Shown here piece after piece: positions 8,024 through 17,040 of a stretch of 64,000 nucleotides of DNA; position 1 is the stretch's first letter, and each line of letters starts with the position of its first letter. The translations under genes and the position numbers were made by a program. This DNA is from an uncultured Prevotella sp. (lineage in GTDB: Bacteria; Bacteroidota; Bacteroidia; Bacteroidales; Bacteroidaceae). The DNA is taken from contig CAJKDU010000002.1 in NCBI GenBank assembly GCA_905198745.1, positions 1 through 64,000 on the forward strand, read 5' to 3'. The notes under the pieces were generated by a model. The model saw only the letters and a list, made by a program, of their open reading frames with translations. It did not search any database and had not been told where the DNA came from.

Positions 8024-8854
8024 TTAAGCTTCTTCTGCGTGATTGGCTTCGTATGTCTGAGCGATAGAGTAACCAACCTCATCGAGGGCGTATGTCAACT
8101 TGTCGATCTTGTTTGTGAAGTAGTTATAAGAAATAACAGCACACCAAGATGTCAAAATACCGAATGCGGTGTTGATCAAGGCCTCAGAAATACCTGTAGA
8201 AAGTGCAAGTGAGTCACCACCACCACCAGCAGCCAAAGCCTGGAATGACTTGATCATACCGGTTACAGTACCGAGAAGACCGGTAAGAGTACCGAGAGTT
8301 ACGATAGTTGCGATGATAGGAAGGTTCATCTGCAGTGTAGGCATTTCGAGCTGAGTAGCTTCTTCGTGTGCCTGCTGGATCTTAGCAACCTTCTGGCTCT
8401 TCTTGATGCCTGAAGTAGCTTCCATCTCCTTATAAGCACGAAGAGATGCAGAAACAACATTTGCTACAGAACCGCGCTGTGCGTCGCAAAGCTGCTGAGC
8501 CTTGTCGAAGTCTTTAGCGTTGAGGGCAGCCTTGATATTCTGAACAAACTTTGTCAAAGAACCCTTACCGAAAGCGGTGCGAAGAGCAAGAATACGCTCG
8601 ATGCTCAGTGCGATAACGCTCAACAAGAGAGTGTGGATAACTGGTACGACCATACCACCCTTGTAGATAGTACCGGCGATGTCAAGAGGAGCACCATCGC
8701 TATTGCCTGAAGCGAAGTGACTGCCGTCACCGAGTACGAAGTTAAAAATGCAAAGAGCAATAATGAAGCATACAACGATGACCCAAAATGCTGCTCTTAC
8801 TCCCTGGAAGCCCTGGCTTTTCTTAGCTGGGCTTGCTTTTTTTGTAGTTGCCAT
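8024..8854 (-). CDS. exbB: MotA/TolQ/ExbB proton-channel family protein
   Basis: This 276-residue inner-membrane protein has membrane segments near residues 24-45, 71-91, 179-205 and 227-248. The pair around 180-248 carries the MotA/TolQ/ExbB signature: T-L-G-x-L-T-G-L-L-G-T-V-T-G-M, then an A-L-x-x-T-A-x-G-I type block here read as EALINTAFGILT. It forms the proton channel with the two ExbD proteins downstream and drives TonB. It is the first gene of the six-gene operon. A long leader of about 110 bases separates it from the -7 element at 8966. Confidence 0.9.
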   Translation of the reverse strand: MATTKKASPAKKSQGFQGVRAAFWVIVVCFIIALCIFNFVLGDGSHFASGNSDGAPLDIAGTIYKGGMVVPVIHTLLLSVIALSIERILALRTAFGKGSLTKFVQNIKAALNAKDFDKAQQLCDAQRGSVANVVSASLRAYKEMEATSGIKKSQKVAKIQQAHEEATQLEMPTLQMNLPIIATIVTLGTLTGLLGTVTGMIKSFQALAAGGGGDSLALSTGISEALINTAFGILTSWCAVISYNYFTNKIDKLTYALDEVGYSIAQTYEANHAEEA

Positions 8855-8965
8855 AATTTAAAATTTTAAGTTTTATAAATAAATTTAAGATTTGTCGTTT
8901 GTTTTATATAACCGTATACTGTAGTTGTCGTTAGGAAAACCTAAGTAGCCCTATTAATTGCTCGG

Positions 8966-8973
8966 CAAAGATA
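8966..8973 (-). promoter_or_regulatory. -7 element of the exbB operon promoter
   Basis: On minus, TATCTTTG (consensus TAnnTTTG) lies 112 bases upstream of exbB. A matching -33 box is not clear. Confidence 0.55.
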
Positions 8974-9068
8974 GTAAATTAAAGGTAACTATTATTGCAA
9001 TTAAGAAGTTTTAACGGCAAATGTACCCAAAATTCACACCTCTGCAACAAGTAACGTCAAGACTTTCA

Positions 9069-10262
9069 CTATTTCAAGCGCGCTAATGTATCCTTAATTC
9101 GTTTGAGAGCCTCACGGATATTATCGTCGCTTGTGGCATAGCTCATGCGGAAACAATCGGGATCGCCAAACGCATCTCCTCCCACTGTTGCCACATGTCC
9201 CACTTCCAAAAGATACATGGCAAGGTCTGTTGAGTTATTGATTACGCGGTCTCCGTCCCGTTTGCCAAAGAAACTACTGCATTTAGGAAAGAGATAGAAA
9301 GCTCCTTCTGGCACGTTTACTTCCAATCCTGGAATTTCCTTGGCGAGTTTCACGATGAGATTGCGACGACGCTCAAAGGCAAGACGCATGGTTTCCACAC
9401 ATTCCTGGGAAGAATTGTAGGCTGCCTCAGCAGCTTTTTGACTTACCGAGCATGGACCAGAAGTATATTGGCCTTGAAGTTTGTTGCAGCCTTTCACAAT
9501 CCATTCCGGTGCAGCTATGTAGCCAATACGCCAGCCGGTCATAGCATAAGCCTTGGATACGCCATTCACAATAATAGAGCGTTCTTTCATGCCTTCAAAC
9601 TGAGCGATACTCTCGTGATGGCCCACATAATTAATATGCTCATAGATTTCGTCTGCCAAAACGAACATTCCTTCATGACGCTTAATCACCTCTGCCAATC
9701 CTGCAAGTTCGTCCTTGGAATAGACGCTACCGGTTGGATTGCTTGGTGAGCAAAGAATGAGAAGACGGGTACGGGGAGTGATAGCAGCCTCAAGTTGTTC
9801 GGGAGTCATCTTGAAATTCTGCTCAAAGCCAGCATTCACGAAGACGGGCGTACCACCTGCTAGTTTGACCATCTGAGGATAGCTCACCCAATAGGGAGCC
9901 GGGATAATCACCTCGTCGCCGGGGTTAACCAATGCCATAACCGTGTTGCACACACTTTGCTTGGCGCCGTTGGACACGAGCACCTCATTTATAGTATAAT
10001 CAAGATTGTTCTCACGTTTCAGTTTAGCTACAATGGCCTTGCGAAGGTCGGCATAGCCAGGCACTGGAGAGTATCTTGAGTAATTGTCGTCTATGGCTTG
10101 CTTGGCTGCCTCTTTGATGTGATCGGGGGTATTGAAATCGGGTTCACCCACACTCATATTGATCACATCGACACCCTGAGCCTTCATTTCACTACTTTTC
10201 TGCGACATCGCCAATGTTGCCGACGGTGCCAATCTATTCAATCTGTCAGATAGCTGTACCAT
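9069..10262 (-). CDS. aspC: PLP-dependent aspartate aminotransferase (class I)
   Basis: This 397-residue aminotransferase of the AAT-I type has an N-terminal S-V-G-E-P-D-F-N-T-P substrate motif, the P-S-N-P-T-G-S block near residue 174, and the PLP lysine in S-K-A-Y-A-M-T-G-W-R-I-G-Y at about residue 237, with a C-terminal arginine in the F-R-M-S-Y-A-T-S motif. It interconverts aspartate and 2-oxoglutarate with oxaloacetate and glutamate in the cytoplasm, and may also act on other acidic or aromatic amino acids. Length and motifs are complete. It is a single-gene unit with its own -7 element at 10295. Confidence 0.93.
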   Translation of the reverse strand: MVQLSDRLNRLAPSATLAMSQKSSEMKAQGVDVINMSVGEPDFNTPDHIKEAAKQAIDDNYSRYSPVPGYADLRKAIVAKLKRENNLDYTINEVLVSNGAKQSVCNTVMALVNPGDEVIIPAPYWVSYPQMVKLAGGTPVFVNAGFEQNFKMTPEQLEAAITPRTRLLILCSPSNPTGSVYSKDELAGLAEVIKRHEGMFVLADEIYEHINYVGHHESIAQFEGMKERSIIVNGVSKAYAMTGWRIGYIAAPEWIVKGCNKLQGQYTSGPCSVSQKAAEAAYNSSQECVETMRLAFERRRNLIVKLAKEIPGLEVNVPEGAFYLFPKCSSFFGKRDGDRVINNSTDLAMYLLEVGHVATVGGDAFGDPDCFRMSYATSDDNIREALKRIKDTLARLK

Positions 10263-10294
10263 AATTTATAATATCCTATGATAGTTTATTGTTG

Positions 10295-10302
10295 CAAAAT
10301 TA
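10295..10302 (-). promoter_or_regulatory. -7 element of the aspC promoter
   Basis: On minus, TAATTTTG followed by C fits TAnnTTTG and lies 33 bases upstream of the aspC ATG. Confidence 0.6.
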
Positions 10303-10365
10303 ATCATTTTCTTCCTTTAAACGAAACAAACACAACTTTATTTCTCTAATACTAAGGAAATATTA

Positions 10366-11592
10366 TCATTTATTGTTCGAATCAGAAAGATGCAGTGTAT
10401 GTCCCATCCGCTCCATTTTAGTTTTCAGATAATCATAGTCATACTTGTTGGGAGTGATTTCGATAGGCACATTTTCCACAATTTCAAGACCATAAGCCTC
10501 GAGTCCTACACGTTTCACAGGATTGTTGGTCATGAGCCTCATCTTATGTACACCAAGGTAGCGAAGCATCTGTGCGCCGCATCCATAGTCACGTTCATCG
10601 GGTTTAAAACCGAGATGCAGGTTGGCGTCGACCGTATCATAACCCTGTTCCTGCAGCTTGTAGGCCTTGATTTTGTTCATCAGTCCGATGCCGCGGCCTT
10701 CCTGCTGCATATAGATGAGCACGCCTTTACCTTCTTTTTCTATCATCTGCATGGCCTTGTGGAGTTGCTCTCCACAGTCGCAACGCTTGCTGCCCAAGAT
10801 ATCGCCGGTGGCACAAGAAGAGTGCACTCTAACCAGTACGCTCTCGTCCGGACCCCACGAGCCTTTGATAAGTGCCATGTGCTCGAGCCCGTTACTGGTC
10901 TGGCGGAATGGAATAAGTTGAAAGTCACCATACTCGGTAGGCAAATGTACCTGATCGCCCACTTCAATCAACGATTCTTTCTGCAGTCTGTAGGCGATCA
11001 TATCCTTGATAGAAATAATCTTGAGATTCCACTCTTTTGCCATCTCCTTGAGTTGCGGCAAACGTGCCATCGTGCCGTCCTCATTCATAATCTCCATGAG
11101 TGCAGCTGCAGGATAGAGTCCCGCCATTTTGCAAAGGTCGACGGCAGCTTCAGTATGACCGCTTCTGCGGAGTACACCATTATCCTGGGCATAAAGCGGA
11201 TTGATGTGTCCGGGACGTCCGAAAGTCTTGGGGGTAGACTGTGGATCGGCAAGAGCCTTGATGGTAGCTGCACGGTCGTGTGCAGACACACCTGTAGTGC
11301 ATCCTTCGAGCTTATCTACCGTTATGGTGAATGGAGTTCCCAGCATAGACGTATTGTCCTGCACCTGGTGAGGAAGATCAAGTTCGTCGCATCTGCTCAA
11401 GGTCACTGGAGCACAAAGCACACCACGTGCATGCACAAGCATGAAGTTTACCTTTTCCGGCGTTATCTTCTCGGCGGCAACGATCAAGTCGCCTTCATTC
11501 TCGCGGTCCTCATCATCCACGACAATGACGAACTTACCTTCCTTGAAATCCTTTACAGCCTCTTCTACGCTGCTAAGTTTGATGTCTCCCAT
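10366..11592 (-). CDS. ribBA: Bifunctional DHBP synthase / GTP cyclohydrolase II
   Basis: This 408-residue fusion catalyses the two entry steps of riboflavin synthesis. Residues 1-205 are 3,4-dihydroxy-2-butanone-4-phosphate synthase (motifs [10 protein letters not shown], and G-H-T-E-A-A-V-D-L). The remainder is GTP cyclohydrolase II, with zinc ligands in C-A-T-G-D-x-x-G-S-x-R-C-D-C-G and the Q-Q-E-G-R-G-I-G-L motif. Both sets of active-site motifs look intact. It is 21 bases downstream of the lptF/G-type permease, probably on the same transcript. No FMN riboswitch is seen in front of it. Confidence 0.96.
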   Translation of the reverse strand: MGDIKLSSVEEAVKDFKEGKFVIVVDDEDRENEGDLIVAAEKITPEKVNFMLVHARGVLCAPVTLSRCDELDLPHQVQDNTSMLGTPFTITVDKLEGCTTGVSAHDRAATIKALADPQSTPKTFGRPGHINPLYAQDNGVLRRSGHTEAAVDLCKMAGLYPAAALMEIMNEDGTMARLPQLKEMAKEWNLKIISIKDMIAYRLQKESLIEVGDQVHLPTEYGDFQLIPFRQTSNGLEHMALIKGSWGPDESVLVRVHSSCATGDILGSKRCDCGEQLHKAMQMIEKEGKGVLIYMQQEGRGIGLMNKIKAYKLQEQGYDTVDANLHLGFKPDERDYGCGAQMLRYLGVHKMRLMTNNPVKRVGLEAYGLEIVENVPIEITPNKYDYDYLKTKMERMGHTLHLSDSNNK

Positions 11593-11613
11593 ATTTATAT
11601 TTCCCTTATGTGT

Positions 11614-13530
11614 TTAATGTTTGTTTCTTTGTTTCACTATATCTTCCACCTGACGTGATATGCGTTCATTGTTTTGGCATATCACACGCAAGTCCTTGTA
11701 GAGCCTAAGCCTGAAGCGGACCATTCTTAAATAAAAGAAGATGCCCAACGGAAGGACTACTGCAGACAGTCCATTGAGCCACTGGCGCTCAAACGGCCTG
11801 GTATGCGCCTTGACCGACAGCACGGGATAGCGATTGAGCTCCACGATGAGCTGACGGCTCCGGGTGTTGTGCAAATCTTCTATGAGCAGTTCCATCTCTT
11901 CACTGATGCGCTCTATTTCATGGTCGAGTTTGTATTTGAAAAATACGGTAACAGGATTAGGCAATGAGCGGAGCGTGTGTTCCTGTTCATACTTCTTCAC
12001 GTCGGCAGTTATGCCGGCAAGTTTCAAAAGATCCTTATCGTAGTCGGGCAGGTTGATTATGACATCCTTGGCATAGAGATGCCGTTTGATGCGCATGCCC
12101 AGCAAGCGCTTCAACAGCTCACGATAGAGGTCGATATTGAACACCGTAGAATCGTTGTTAGCCTTGTAGGTGACAAAGACAGCCACCGGCGAAAGCACGG
12201 CAAGTGCCAGCGTCTTGCCGAACCAGATGTCCCAAGAGCCGAGTCTCGCCATTCGATAACCCGAGTTGTCGAGTATGTAGTACACGATGAACACCAATAC
12301 GGAAATAACTACAGGAAATCCCAAACCGCCCTTTCGGATAATGGCGCCAAGCGGTGCTCCGATAAAGAAGAAGAGCAAACAGGAAAGCGCCACGGTGAAC
12401 TTGTTGAACATCTCTATCACATGGCCACGGATAATGCGGTCGCCATCAGAAGTTAGCATGCTCTTGAAGTCGAGGTCACTGGCATAAGCCTGCACTTGGT
12501 TAAGGGCTGCGTTGGCCACCTGTTGTTTCTTGTCGAGTGGCAACCTATTAAATAAGGTGTCGAGCGTCATGCTTTTTTCCTTTCCCCAAGCCACGGCTTT
12601 CACCGAATCAGACTTTGTCATGTGGGGGACGGAATAGGTTGTGCCCATGGCATAACGGTAGTAGCTACGACCTATACTGTCGTAGACATGATTGAGAGAG
12701 TCTATGCTGACACGGATTTGCTCCAGGCTTTTGCCACGCGCATCGTTTGAGAGTCCGCCTGCATCTGCCATATTGAAGTCGCCATCGAAGTCCATCACTA
12801 TTTTCTTGCTCACGAACGTTTCCCTTCTATAGGGCACGCTTGCCGTGTTGCCGAAATCCTGCGACCTCATGTTCTCGAACCATTCACCACTCCACAGGGT
12901 CATTACGAGATGCTTTTTCTCGGCTGTAGACTGGAGCATGGCGGAGTCGGCAAGGATAATGGCGGCATCTTCATAGCTTTCAGTCATACGGTAAATCATC
13001 ACGCCATAAAGCTTGCCTGTGTTCAAATCCTTGCGCTGCACATAGATATTGCTTTGCGGCACACCGTCATAGAAGATTCCTTCTGGTATTTCCAGTTCCG
13101 GGCTCTTCTGTTTCATGGATATCATGAGCTTCGACAATTCCACATTGGCATGTGGTCCCACCACATTTTGGAACCAAAAAGAGCAAAGGCAGAGCATTAC
13201 CGTGATGACGATAAGCGACCGAAAAGACTGGACAAGCGATATGCCGGCGGCCTTGATGGCTGTAAGTTCCGAACTTTCGCCCAGGTTTCCATAAGTGATA
13301 AGCGAGGAAAGAAGGATGGCAAGGGGCAGTGCTTGCGGCACGAGCATGAGTGCCATATACCAGAAAAACTGCGCCAAAACATCCATCGACAAGCCCTTGC
13401 CGATAAGCATGTCGATGTATTTCCAAAGGAACTGCATCATCAGCACGAACTGGCAGATGAAGAAGGTTCCTATAAAAAGCAGGCTGAACTGGCGTGCTAT
13501 GAATATGTCTAATTTCTTGAATCGAAGCAT
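11614..13530 (-). CDS. LptF/LptG-family lipopolysaccharide transport permease
   Basis: This 638-residue inner-membrane protein is of the YjgP/YjgQ (LptF/G) family. N-terminal membrane helices (about residues 12-35, 50-75, 95-120), a large periplasmic beta-jellyroll region, then helices near residues 385-480 give the usual six. A further hydrophobic segment near residue 580 and a cytoplasmic tail follow. With LptB it would extract LPS from the inner membrane and pass it through LptC/A. It is longer than E. coli LptF/G (about 360 residues) because of the C-terminal extension common in Bacteroidota. It is first in a pair with ribBA. Confidence 0.88.
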   Translation of the reverse strand: MLRFKKLDIFIARQFSLLFIGTFFICQFVLMMQFLWKYIDMLIGKGLSMDVLAQFFWYMALMLVPQALPLAILLSSLITYGNLGESSELTAIKAAGISLVQSFRSLIVITVMLCLCSFWFQNVVGPHANVELSKLMISMKQKSPELEIPEGIFYDGVPQSNIYVQRKDLNTGKLYGVMIYRMTESYEDAAIILADSAMLQSTAEKKHLVMTLWSGEWFENMRSQDFGNTASVPYRRETFVSKKIVMDFDGDFNMADAGGLSNDARGKSLEQIRVSIDSLNHVYDSIGRSYYRYAMGTTYSVPHMTKSDSVKAVAWGKEKSMTLDTLFNRLPLDKKQQVANAALNQVQAYASDLDFKSMLTSDGDRIIRGHVIEMFNKFTVALSCLLFFFIGAPLGAIIRKGGLGFPVVISVLVFIVYYILDNSGYRMARLGSWDIWFGKTLALAVLSPVAVFVTYKANNDSTVFNIDLYRELLKRLLGMRIKRHLYAKDVIINLPDYDKDLLKLAGITADVKKYEQEHTLRSLPNPVTVFFKYKLDHEIERISEEMELLIEDLHNTRSRQLIVELNRYPVLSVKAHTRPFERQWLNGLSAVVLPLGIFFYLRMVRFRLRLYKDLRVICQNNERISRQVEDIVKQRNKH

Positions 13531-13572
13531 TATTAACCTTTAGATGTAGATGATATACACCTATACTACATG

Positions 13573-13580
13573 CAAAAGTA
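13573..13580 (-). promoter_or_regulatory. -7 element of the lptF-ribBA promoter
   Basis: On minus, TACTTTTG followed by C lies 42 bases before the permease start codon. Confidence 0.6.
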
Positions 13581-13627
13581 ATACAAAAAACTCAGAGAAT
13601 GATGGCTTTTTTAGTTTTTTATTAATT

Positions 13628-14026
13628 TTATAGTCCGGTAGAGCGGTGGAGTCTTTCAAGGTCTTCCGCCCAGAGGTCTTCCATGCTCTCCACGTCCTCT
13701 TCGTAGGCAAAGTCGGTGATGGTCAACGTATAGTAGCCCGTAAGGTCACTTTTCATCATGCCCAGTTCCACGTAAGAGTCGGGATCGTCGTCCGTATCCC
13801 ATTTGAAGCGCATGCTTGTCTCCTTCACCTTATCTATAATATAGGCAGTGTGAATGTCGTGATGCGTCCACGTTTCTCCCCACCTGAAGGTGAGTTCTCC
13901 GTTTTTCTCGGTCACCTCGTCAGCCATCCAGCGCTCCAAGCCCGATGCAGTACTGATGAGCGACCATATCAAATTCTTCGAACTCGAATTGAGAACATGC
14001 TCTATATAGACCTTCTTTTTTGTCAT
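13628..14026 (-). CDS. START-like/AHSA1-type small protein
   Basis: This 132-residue protein fits the SRPBCC/START-like fold found throughout Bacteroidota. It has an N-terminal Y-I-E-H-V-L-N-S-S-S strand, an L-I-S-T-A-S-G-L-E-R-W-M-A-D helix and an F-x-W-G-E-x-W strand near residue 50. It then shows a polar D-T-D-D-D-P-D-S-Y segment and a final amphipathic helix. Such proteins bind hydrophobic ligands or chaperone partners, but this subfamily has no experimentally clear role known to me. It is monocistronic with its own -7 element (14067), divergent from tRNA-Met. Confidence 0.75.
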   Translation of the reverse strand: MTKKKVYIEHVLNSSSKNLIWSLISTASGLERWMADEVTEKNGELTFRWGETWTHHDIHTAYIIDKVKETSMRFKWDTDDDPDSYVELGMMKSDLTGYYTLTITDFAYEEDVESMEDLWAEDLERLHRSTGL

Positions 14027-14066
14027 TTTGCCAGTTAAAAGGGTTGGGTTAATCTTCTTTCGGGCA

Positions 14067-14074
14067 CAAAAATA
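14067..14074 (-). promoter_or_regulatory. -7 element of the START-like gene
   Basis: On minus, TATTTTTG lies 40 bases before the start codon, fitting TAnnTTTG. Confidence 0.5.
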
Positions 14075-14115
14075 CTACTTTTTTCGCACACTAACGAAAA
14101 TTTTTCGTGAAAAGT

Positions 14116-14146
14116 TTTGGAGTGTAAAAGAATTGTATTACCTTTG
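14116..14146 (+). promoter_or_regulatory. Promoter of tRNA-Met
   Basis: TTTG (14116-14119), a 19-base spacer, then TACCTTTG (14139-14146) match the Bacteroidota -33/-7 consensus. The tRNA starts 26 bases after the -7 box. Confidence 0.85.
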
Positions 14147-14172
14147 CACCCGCAAATCAGCAACAACGAGAT

Positions 14173-14246
14173 GGCGGGATAGCTCAGCTGGTTAGAGCGC
14201 ATGATTCATAATCATGAGGTCCCCAGTTCAATCCTGGGTCCCGCTA
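14173..14246 (+). tRNA. tRNA-Met (CAT)
   Basis: A cloverleaf is readable: acceptor GGCGGGA / TCCCGCT (first pair G-T), D arm GCTC/GAGC, anticodon stem CATGA/TCATG with loop TTCATAA (anticodon CAT), and T arm CCCAG-TTCAATC-CTGGG. The anticodon stem lacks the three G-C pairs of initiator tRNA, so it is elongator Met, or less likely lysidine-modified Ile. CCA is not encoded. Confidence 0.93.
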
Positions 14247-14251
14247 CAGAG

Positions 14252-14284
14252 AAGCAGCAAGACATTCTTGCTGCTTTTTTCTTT
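14252..14284 (+). terminator. Intrinsic terminator of tRNA-Met
   Basis: An 11-bp perfect stem AAGCAGCAAGA / TCTTGCTGCTT with a three-base loop runs into TTTTTTCTTTTTT. Confidence 0.93.
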
Positions 14285-14400
14285 TTTATTCTCTACTATT
14301 CTTTTGCCAACTGCAAGTGACAAAACTTATGTTTCAAGTTCTTTTTCCTGTATTTCATTCACTTTTTAATGTCGCTGTAACACTAAAAATCCGTTATTTT

Positions 14401-14431
14401 TTTGTTCTGTTAAAATAATTGCTTACTTTTG
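14401..14431 (+). promoter_or_regulatory. Promoter of the aldolase gene
   Basis: TTTG (14401-14404), a 19-base spacer and TACTTTTG (14424-14431) form a consensus promoter. The message leader would be about 45 bases. Confidence 0.8.
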
Positions 14432-14482
14432 CCACTGCATTGTTACAAGATATGTAGTTATAACTTAAAATAATAATCAATC

Positions 14483-15493
14483 ATGGTAAATTACAAAGAA
14501 ATCGGCTTGGTAAACACCCGTGAGATGTTTAAGAGAGCCATCAACGGCGGTTATGCAATCCCTGCATTCAACTTCAACAACATGGAACAGTTGCAAGCCA
14601 TCATCAAGGCTTCGTCCGAACTGAAGTCGCCTGTTATCCTCCAGGTGTCAAAAGGTGCCCGTAACTATGCCAACCAGACATTGCTCCGCTATATGGCAGA
14701 AGGTGCTGTGGCATACGCCAAGGAATTGGGTTGCAATCACCCGGAAATCGTGCTTCACCTTGACCACGGCGACAGTTTTGAGCTTTGCAAGAGCTGCGTT
14801 GACATGGGCTTCTCCTCTGTCATGATCGATGGTTCCGCACTTCCTTACGACGAAAATGTGGCTCTCACCAAGAAAGTGGTTGACTACGCTCATCAGTATG
14901 ACGTGACCGTTGAGGGCGAACTTGGAGTTCTCGCCGGCGTGGAAGACGAGGTTTCTTCTGAAGTTTGCCATTACACAAAACCTGAAGAGGTGATTGACTT
15001 CACTTCCAAGACTGGTGTCGACTCGCTCGCCATCTCTATCGGCACTTCTCACGGCGCCTACAAATTCAAGCCAGAGCAGTGCACACGTGACCCGAAGACC
15101 GGTCGTCTGGTACCTCCCCCATTGGCATTCGATGTGCTCGACGAGATTATGAAGAAGCTTCCTGGCTTCCCCATCGTTCTCCACGGCTCATCTTCCGTTC
15201 CACAGGAGTATGTAGACATCATCAACCAGTACGGAGGCAAGTTGCCCGACGCTGTGGGCATTCCTGAGGAGCAGCTCCGCAAGGCTGCCAAGAGCGCTGT
15301 CTGCAAAATCAATATCGACTCAGACTCTCGTCTTGCCTTTACGGCTGCTGTCCGCAAGACATTGGCAGAGAAGCCTGCAGAATTCGACCCACGCAAGTAC
15401 TGTGGCCCAGCTCGCGACTTGATGGAGCAGATGTACAAGCACAAGATTATCGACGTGCTTGGCTCCGACAACAAACTTGCCAACCTCGATTAA
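14483..15493 (+). CDS. fba: Class II fructose-bisphosphate aldolase
   Basis: This 336-residue zinc-dependent aldolase cleaves fructose-1,6-bisphosphate in glycolysis. The zinc ligand motif L-H-L-D-H-G-D-S lies near residue 93, the V-E-G-E-L-G block near 148, a second zinc histidine is in E-V-C-H-Y-T, and G-T-S-H-G-A-Y-K-F and V-L-H-G-S-S phosphate loops follow. Length and motifs fit the class IIB type used by Bacteroidota. It is monocistronic, with a consensus promoter and a strong terminator, as expected for a highly expressed central-metabolism gene. Confidence 0.96.
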   Translation: MVNYKEIGLVNTREMFKRAINGGYAIPAFNFNNMEQLQAIIKASSELKSPVILQVSKGARNYANQTLLRYMAEGAVAYAKELGCNHPEIVLHLDHGDSFELCKSCVDMGFSSVMIDGSALPYDENVALTKKVVDYAHQYDVTVEGELGVLAGVEDEVSSEVCHYTKPEEVIDFTSKTGVDSLAISIGTSHGAYKFKPEQCTRDPKTGRLVPPPLAFDVLDEIMKKLPGFPIVLHGSSSVPQEYVDIINQYGGKLPDAVGIPEEQLRKAAKSAVCKINIDSDSRLAFTAAVRKTLAEKPAEFDPRKYCGPARDLMEQMYKHKIIDVLGSDNKLANLD

Positions 15494-15527
15494 GATTGTT
15501 AAGTCATATATAAATTAAATTGGCAAG

Positions 15528-15570
15528 AAGGCGGAAGCCCCCTCGTTGGGGCGGCCGCCTTTTTCTTTTT
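15528..15570 (+). terminator. Intrinsic terminator of fba
   Basis: A GC-rich hairpin (AGGCGG-aa-GCCCC / GGGGC-gg-CCGCCT) is followed by TTTTTCTTTTT. Confidence 0.93.
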
Positions 15571-15825
15571 GTCATTAGGATTGGCAACAGCACTTGAGAA
15601 GAGTTCTATCAAAACCTGCATATTCGGCAGAAGCCCACCTTTACACGAAGAATATTGATGTCCATGAGTGTACAGCTATAACACCGCACATTTCGCTTGT
15701 TGCATTACGACCAGCCCAATCCATGCAGCTTCTGTCTCCAGCCATCTAATAACGGAATATGCATATCAAAGGAAAAGACATGAATAGAAGCCCTTTACAG
15801 GCACGTTTGTATATTGCTAACGGCA

Positions 15826-15887
15826 CACTAACGCTCCGCAAACAGCACACTAACCGGATGCTAACGGCATGTTAGCAGCCTTTTCCT
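15826..15887. repeat. Cluster of GCTAACGGCA / CACACTAAC short repeats
   Basis: GCTAACGGCA occurs twice and GCACACTAAC twice within about 60 bp, plus a small palindrome GCTAAC-ggcat-GTTAGC. The CACTAAC motif recurs in the tandem repeats at 61.8 kb. Confidence 0.6.
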
Positions 15888-15999
15888 CGTAGTGACATGA
15901 TCAACGATCTGTCCCTTTCGCTCCGCAAAGCGTGGCGCTTGCCTTAAAGAAAGCATTTTGTATTCAGTCTTACGAAATTCACAGCCCCATTTCCACTGA

Positions 16000-16032
16000 T
16001 TGTTAATTGACAAGACACACCTCAATTAACAA
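16000..16032. repeat. 11-bp perfect inverted repeat
   Basis: TTGTTAATTGA and TCAATTAACAA are separated by 11 bases. No T-run follows on either strand, so it is not a standard terminator; it could be a protein-binding palindrome. Confidence 0.6.
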
Positions 16033-16065
16033 CCACGACGAACAGCCGTTCCCCTATATGCAGAG

Positions 16066-17040
16066 CTACATATAGCGCCCTACAAACGTCCGTACCTTGC
16101 GGGCATATTCTTCAGGAAAGCGCATGAACGAGCGGGCATGGCCTACACCGGGCGTTATCCACACTTCTTTCTCCACCCTACCCTGCTTGTCCACAGGTCG
16201 TGTCTTTGCCTGATAGAGTGGTTGCAGCATGTCGAAAGGCACAAAGTCGTCTTTGTCACCATGTATGAAGAGCATCGGCTTGGTGCTTTTGGCTACCTGA
16301 TGCAAGGGCGAAGCTTCACGGAAGTTCCACCCATACATAAGTTGGCAGAAGCCGCTCGCCGTATAGAGCAACGGGAAGGGAGGCAATGAAAACAGTTCGC
16401 GCAGTTCATGACGGAACTCGTCCCACACACTCGTATAGCCGCAGTCCTCCACATAGCAGCGCACGTATGCCGGTTGCCGTTCGCCCGACACGCACATGGT
16501 GGTGGCAGCTCCCATCGAGACACCGTGCACCACCATACGTGAAGGTCCTGCCGCCGTGCGGAACCGAGCCTCAGCCACCGACATCCAGCGAAGCACGTCG
16601 AGCCGGTCTTTCCAGCCCATCTGTATGTCTGTTCCGTCGCTCAAGCCGTGAGCATGGAGGTCGGGCAAGAGAATGTTATAGCCCATACGGCTGTATATGC
16701 TGGCTATGGGAAGCATGCGCACCGACGAGTCGTGATAGCCGTGCACAAGCACTGCCGTACGGCCGCAGGCTCTCGGATCTGCCACATAGACGGCATGCTG
16801 ACGTTCGCCATTGGCCATCACGATAAAGGTGTCGCGCAAGGCATGGTTGGCCTGCAGGCTGTCTATCCAGGGTTTCACGGCCGGATACTCCCGGAGCATC
16901 CGTTCCATGCGACTATTCACATCACTGCGCTCGTCGTGGTTCACAAGCGCATAGTCTATCAGATAAAGGCTACCGCCTACCACTACTGCCGCCAACACGA
17001 CGACAAAACCTATGAGAGAAAGAATGATTCTGCGTTTCAT
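16066..17040 (-). CDS. Membrane-anchored alpha/beta hydrolase
   Basis: This 324-residue serine hydrolase has one N-terminal membrane helix (about residues 4-27) and an extracytoplasmic alpha/beta-hydrolase domain. Visible motifs are the oxyanion-hole segment V-L-V-H-G-Y-H-D (near 95), the nucleophile elbow G-V-S-M-G-A (Ser near 175), the acid in H-G-D-K-D-D-F-V-P, and the catalytic His in G-V-G-H-A-R-S near the C-terminus. The substrate is unknown; relatives are called cinnamoyl esterase-like or DUF1749-like. Its start codon overlaps the stop of the upstream MutS-like gene by four bases, so the two are translationally coupled. Confidence 0.85.
   Translation of the reverse strand: MKRRIILSLIGFVVVLAAVVVGGSLYLIDYALVNHDERSDVNSRMERMLREYPAVKPWIDSLQANHALRDTFIVMANGERQHAVYVADPRACGRTAVLVHGYHDSSVRMLPIASIYSRMGYNILLPDLHAHGLSDGTDIQMGWKDRLDVLRWMSVAEARFRTAAGPSRMVVHGVSMGAATTMCVSGERQPAYVRCYVEDCGYTSVWDEFRHELRELFSLPPFPLLYTASGFCQLMYGWNFREASPLHQVAKSTKPMLFIHGDKDDFVPFDMLQPLYQAKTRPVDKQGRVEKEVWITPGVGHARSFMRFPEEYARKVRTFVGRYM

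Larger units (their letters stand above)
15571..16065. other. Gene-free interval with CTAAC repeats and an AT-rich palindrome
   Basis: This interval of about 500 bp has no recognisable gene. It holds a cluster of CACTAAC/GCTAAC repeats (15826-15887) and an 11-bp perfect inverted repeat (16000-16032). The rest shows no pattern I can name. Confidence 0.6.

Noticed and set aside
10390..11658. A 422-codon open frame on plus opposite ribBA
   Set aside because: The opposite strand encodes complete RibBA motifs; no motif is seen in this frame.
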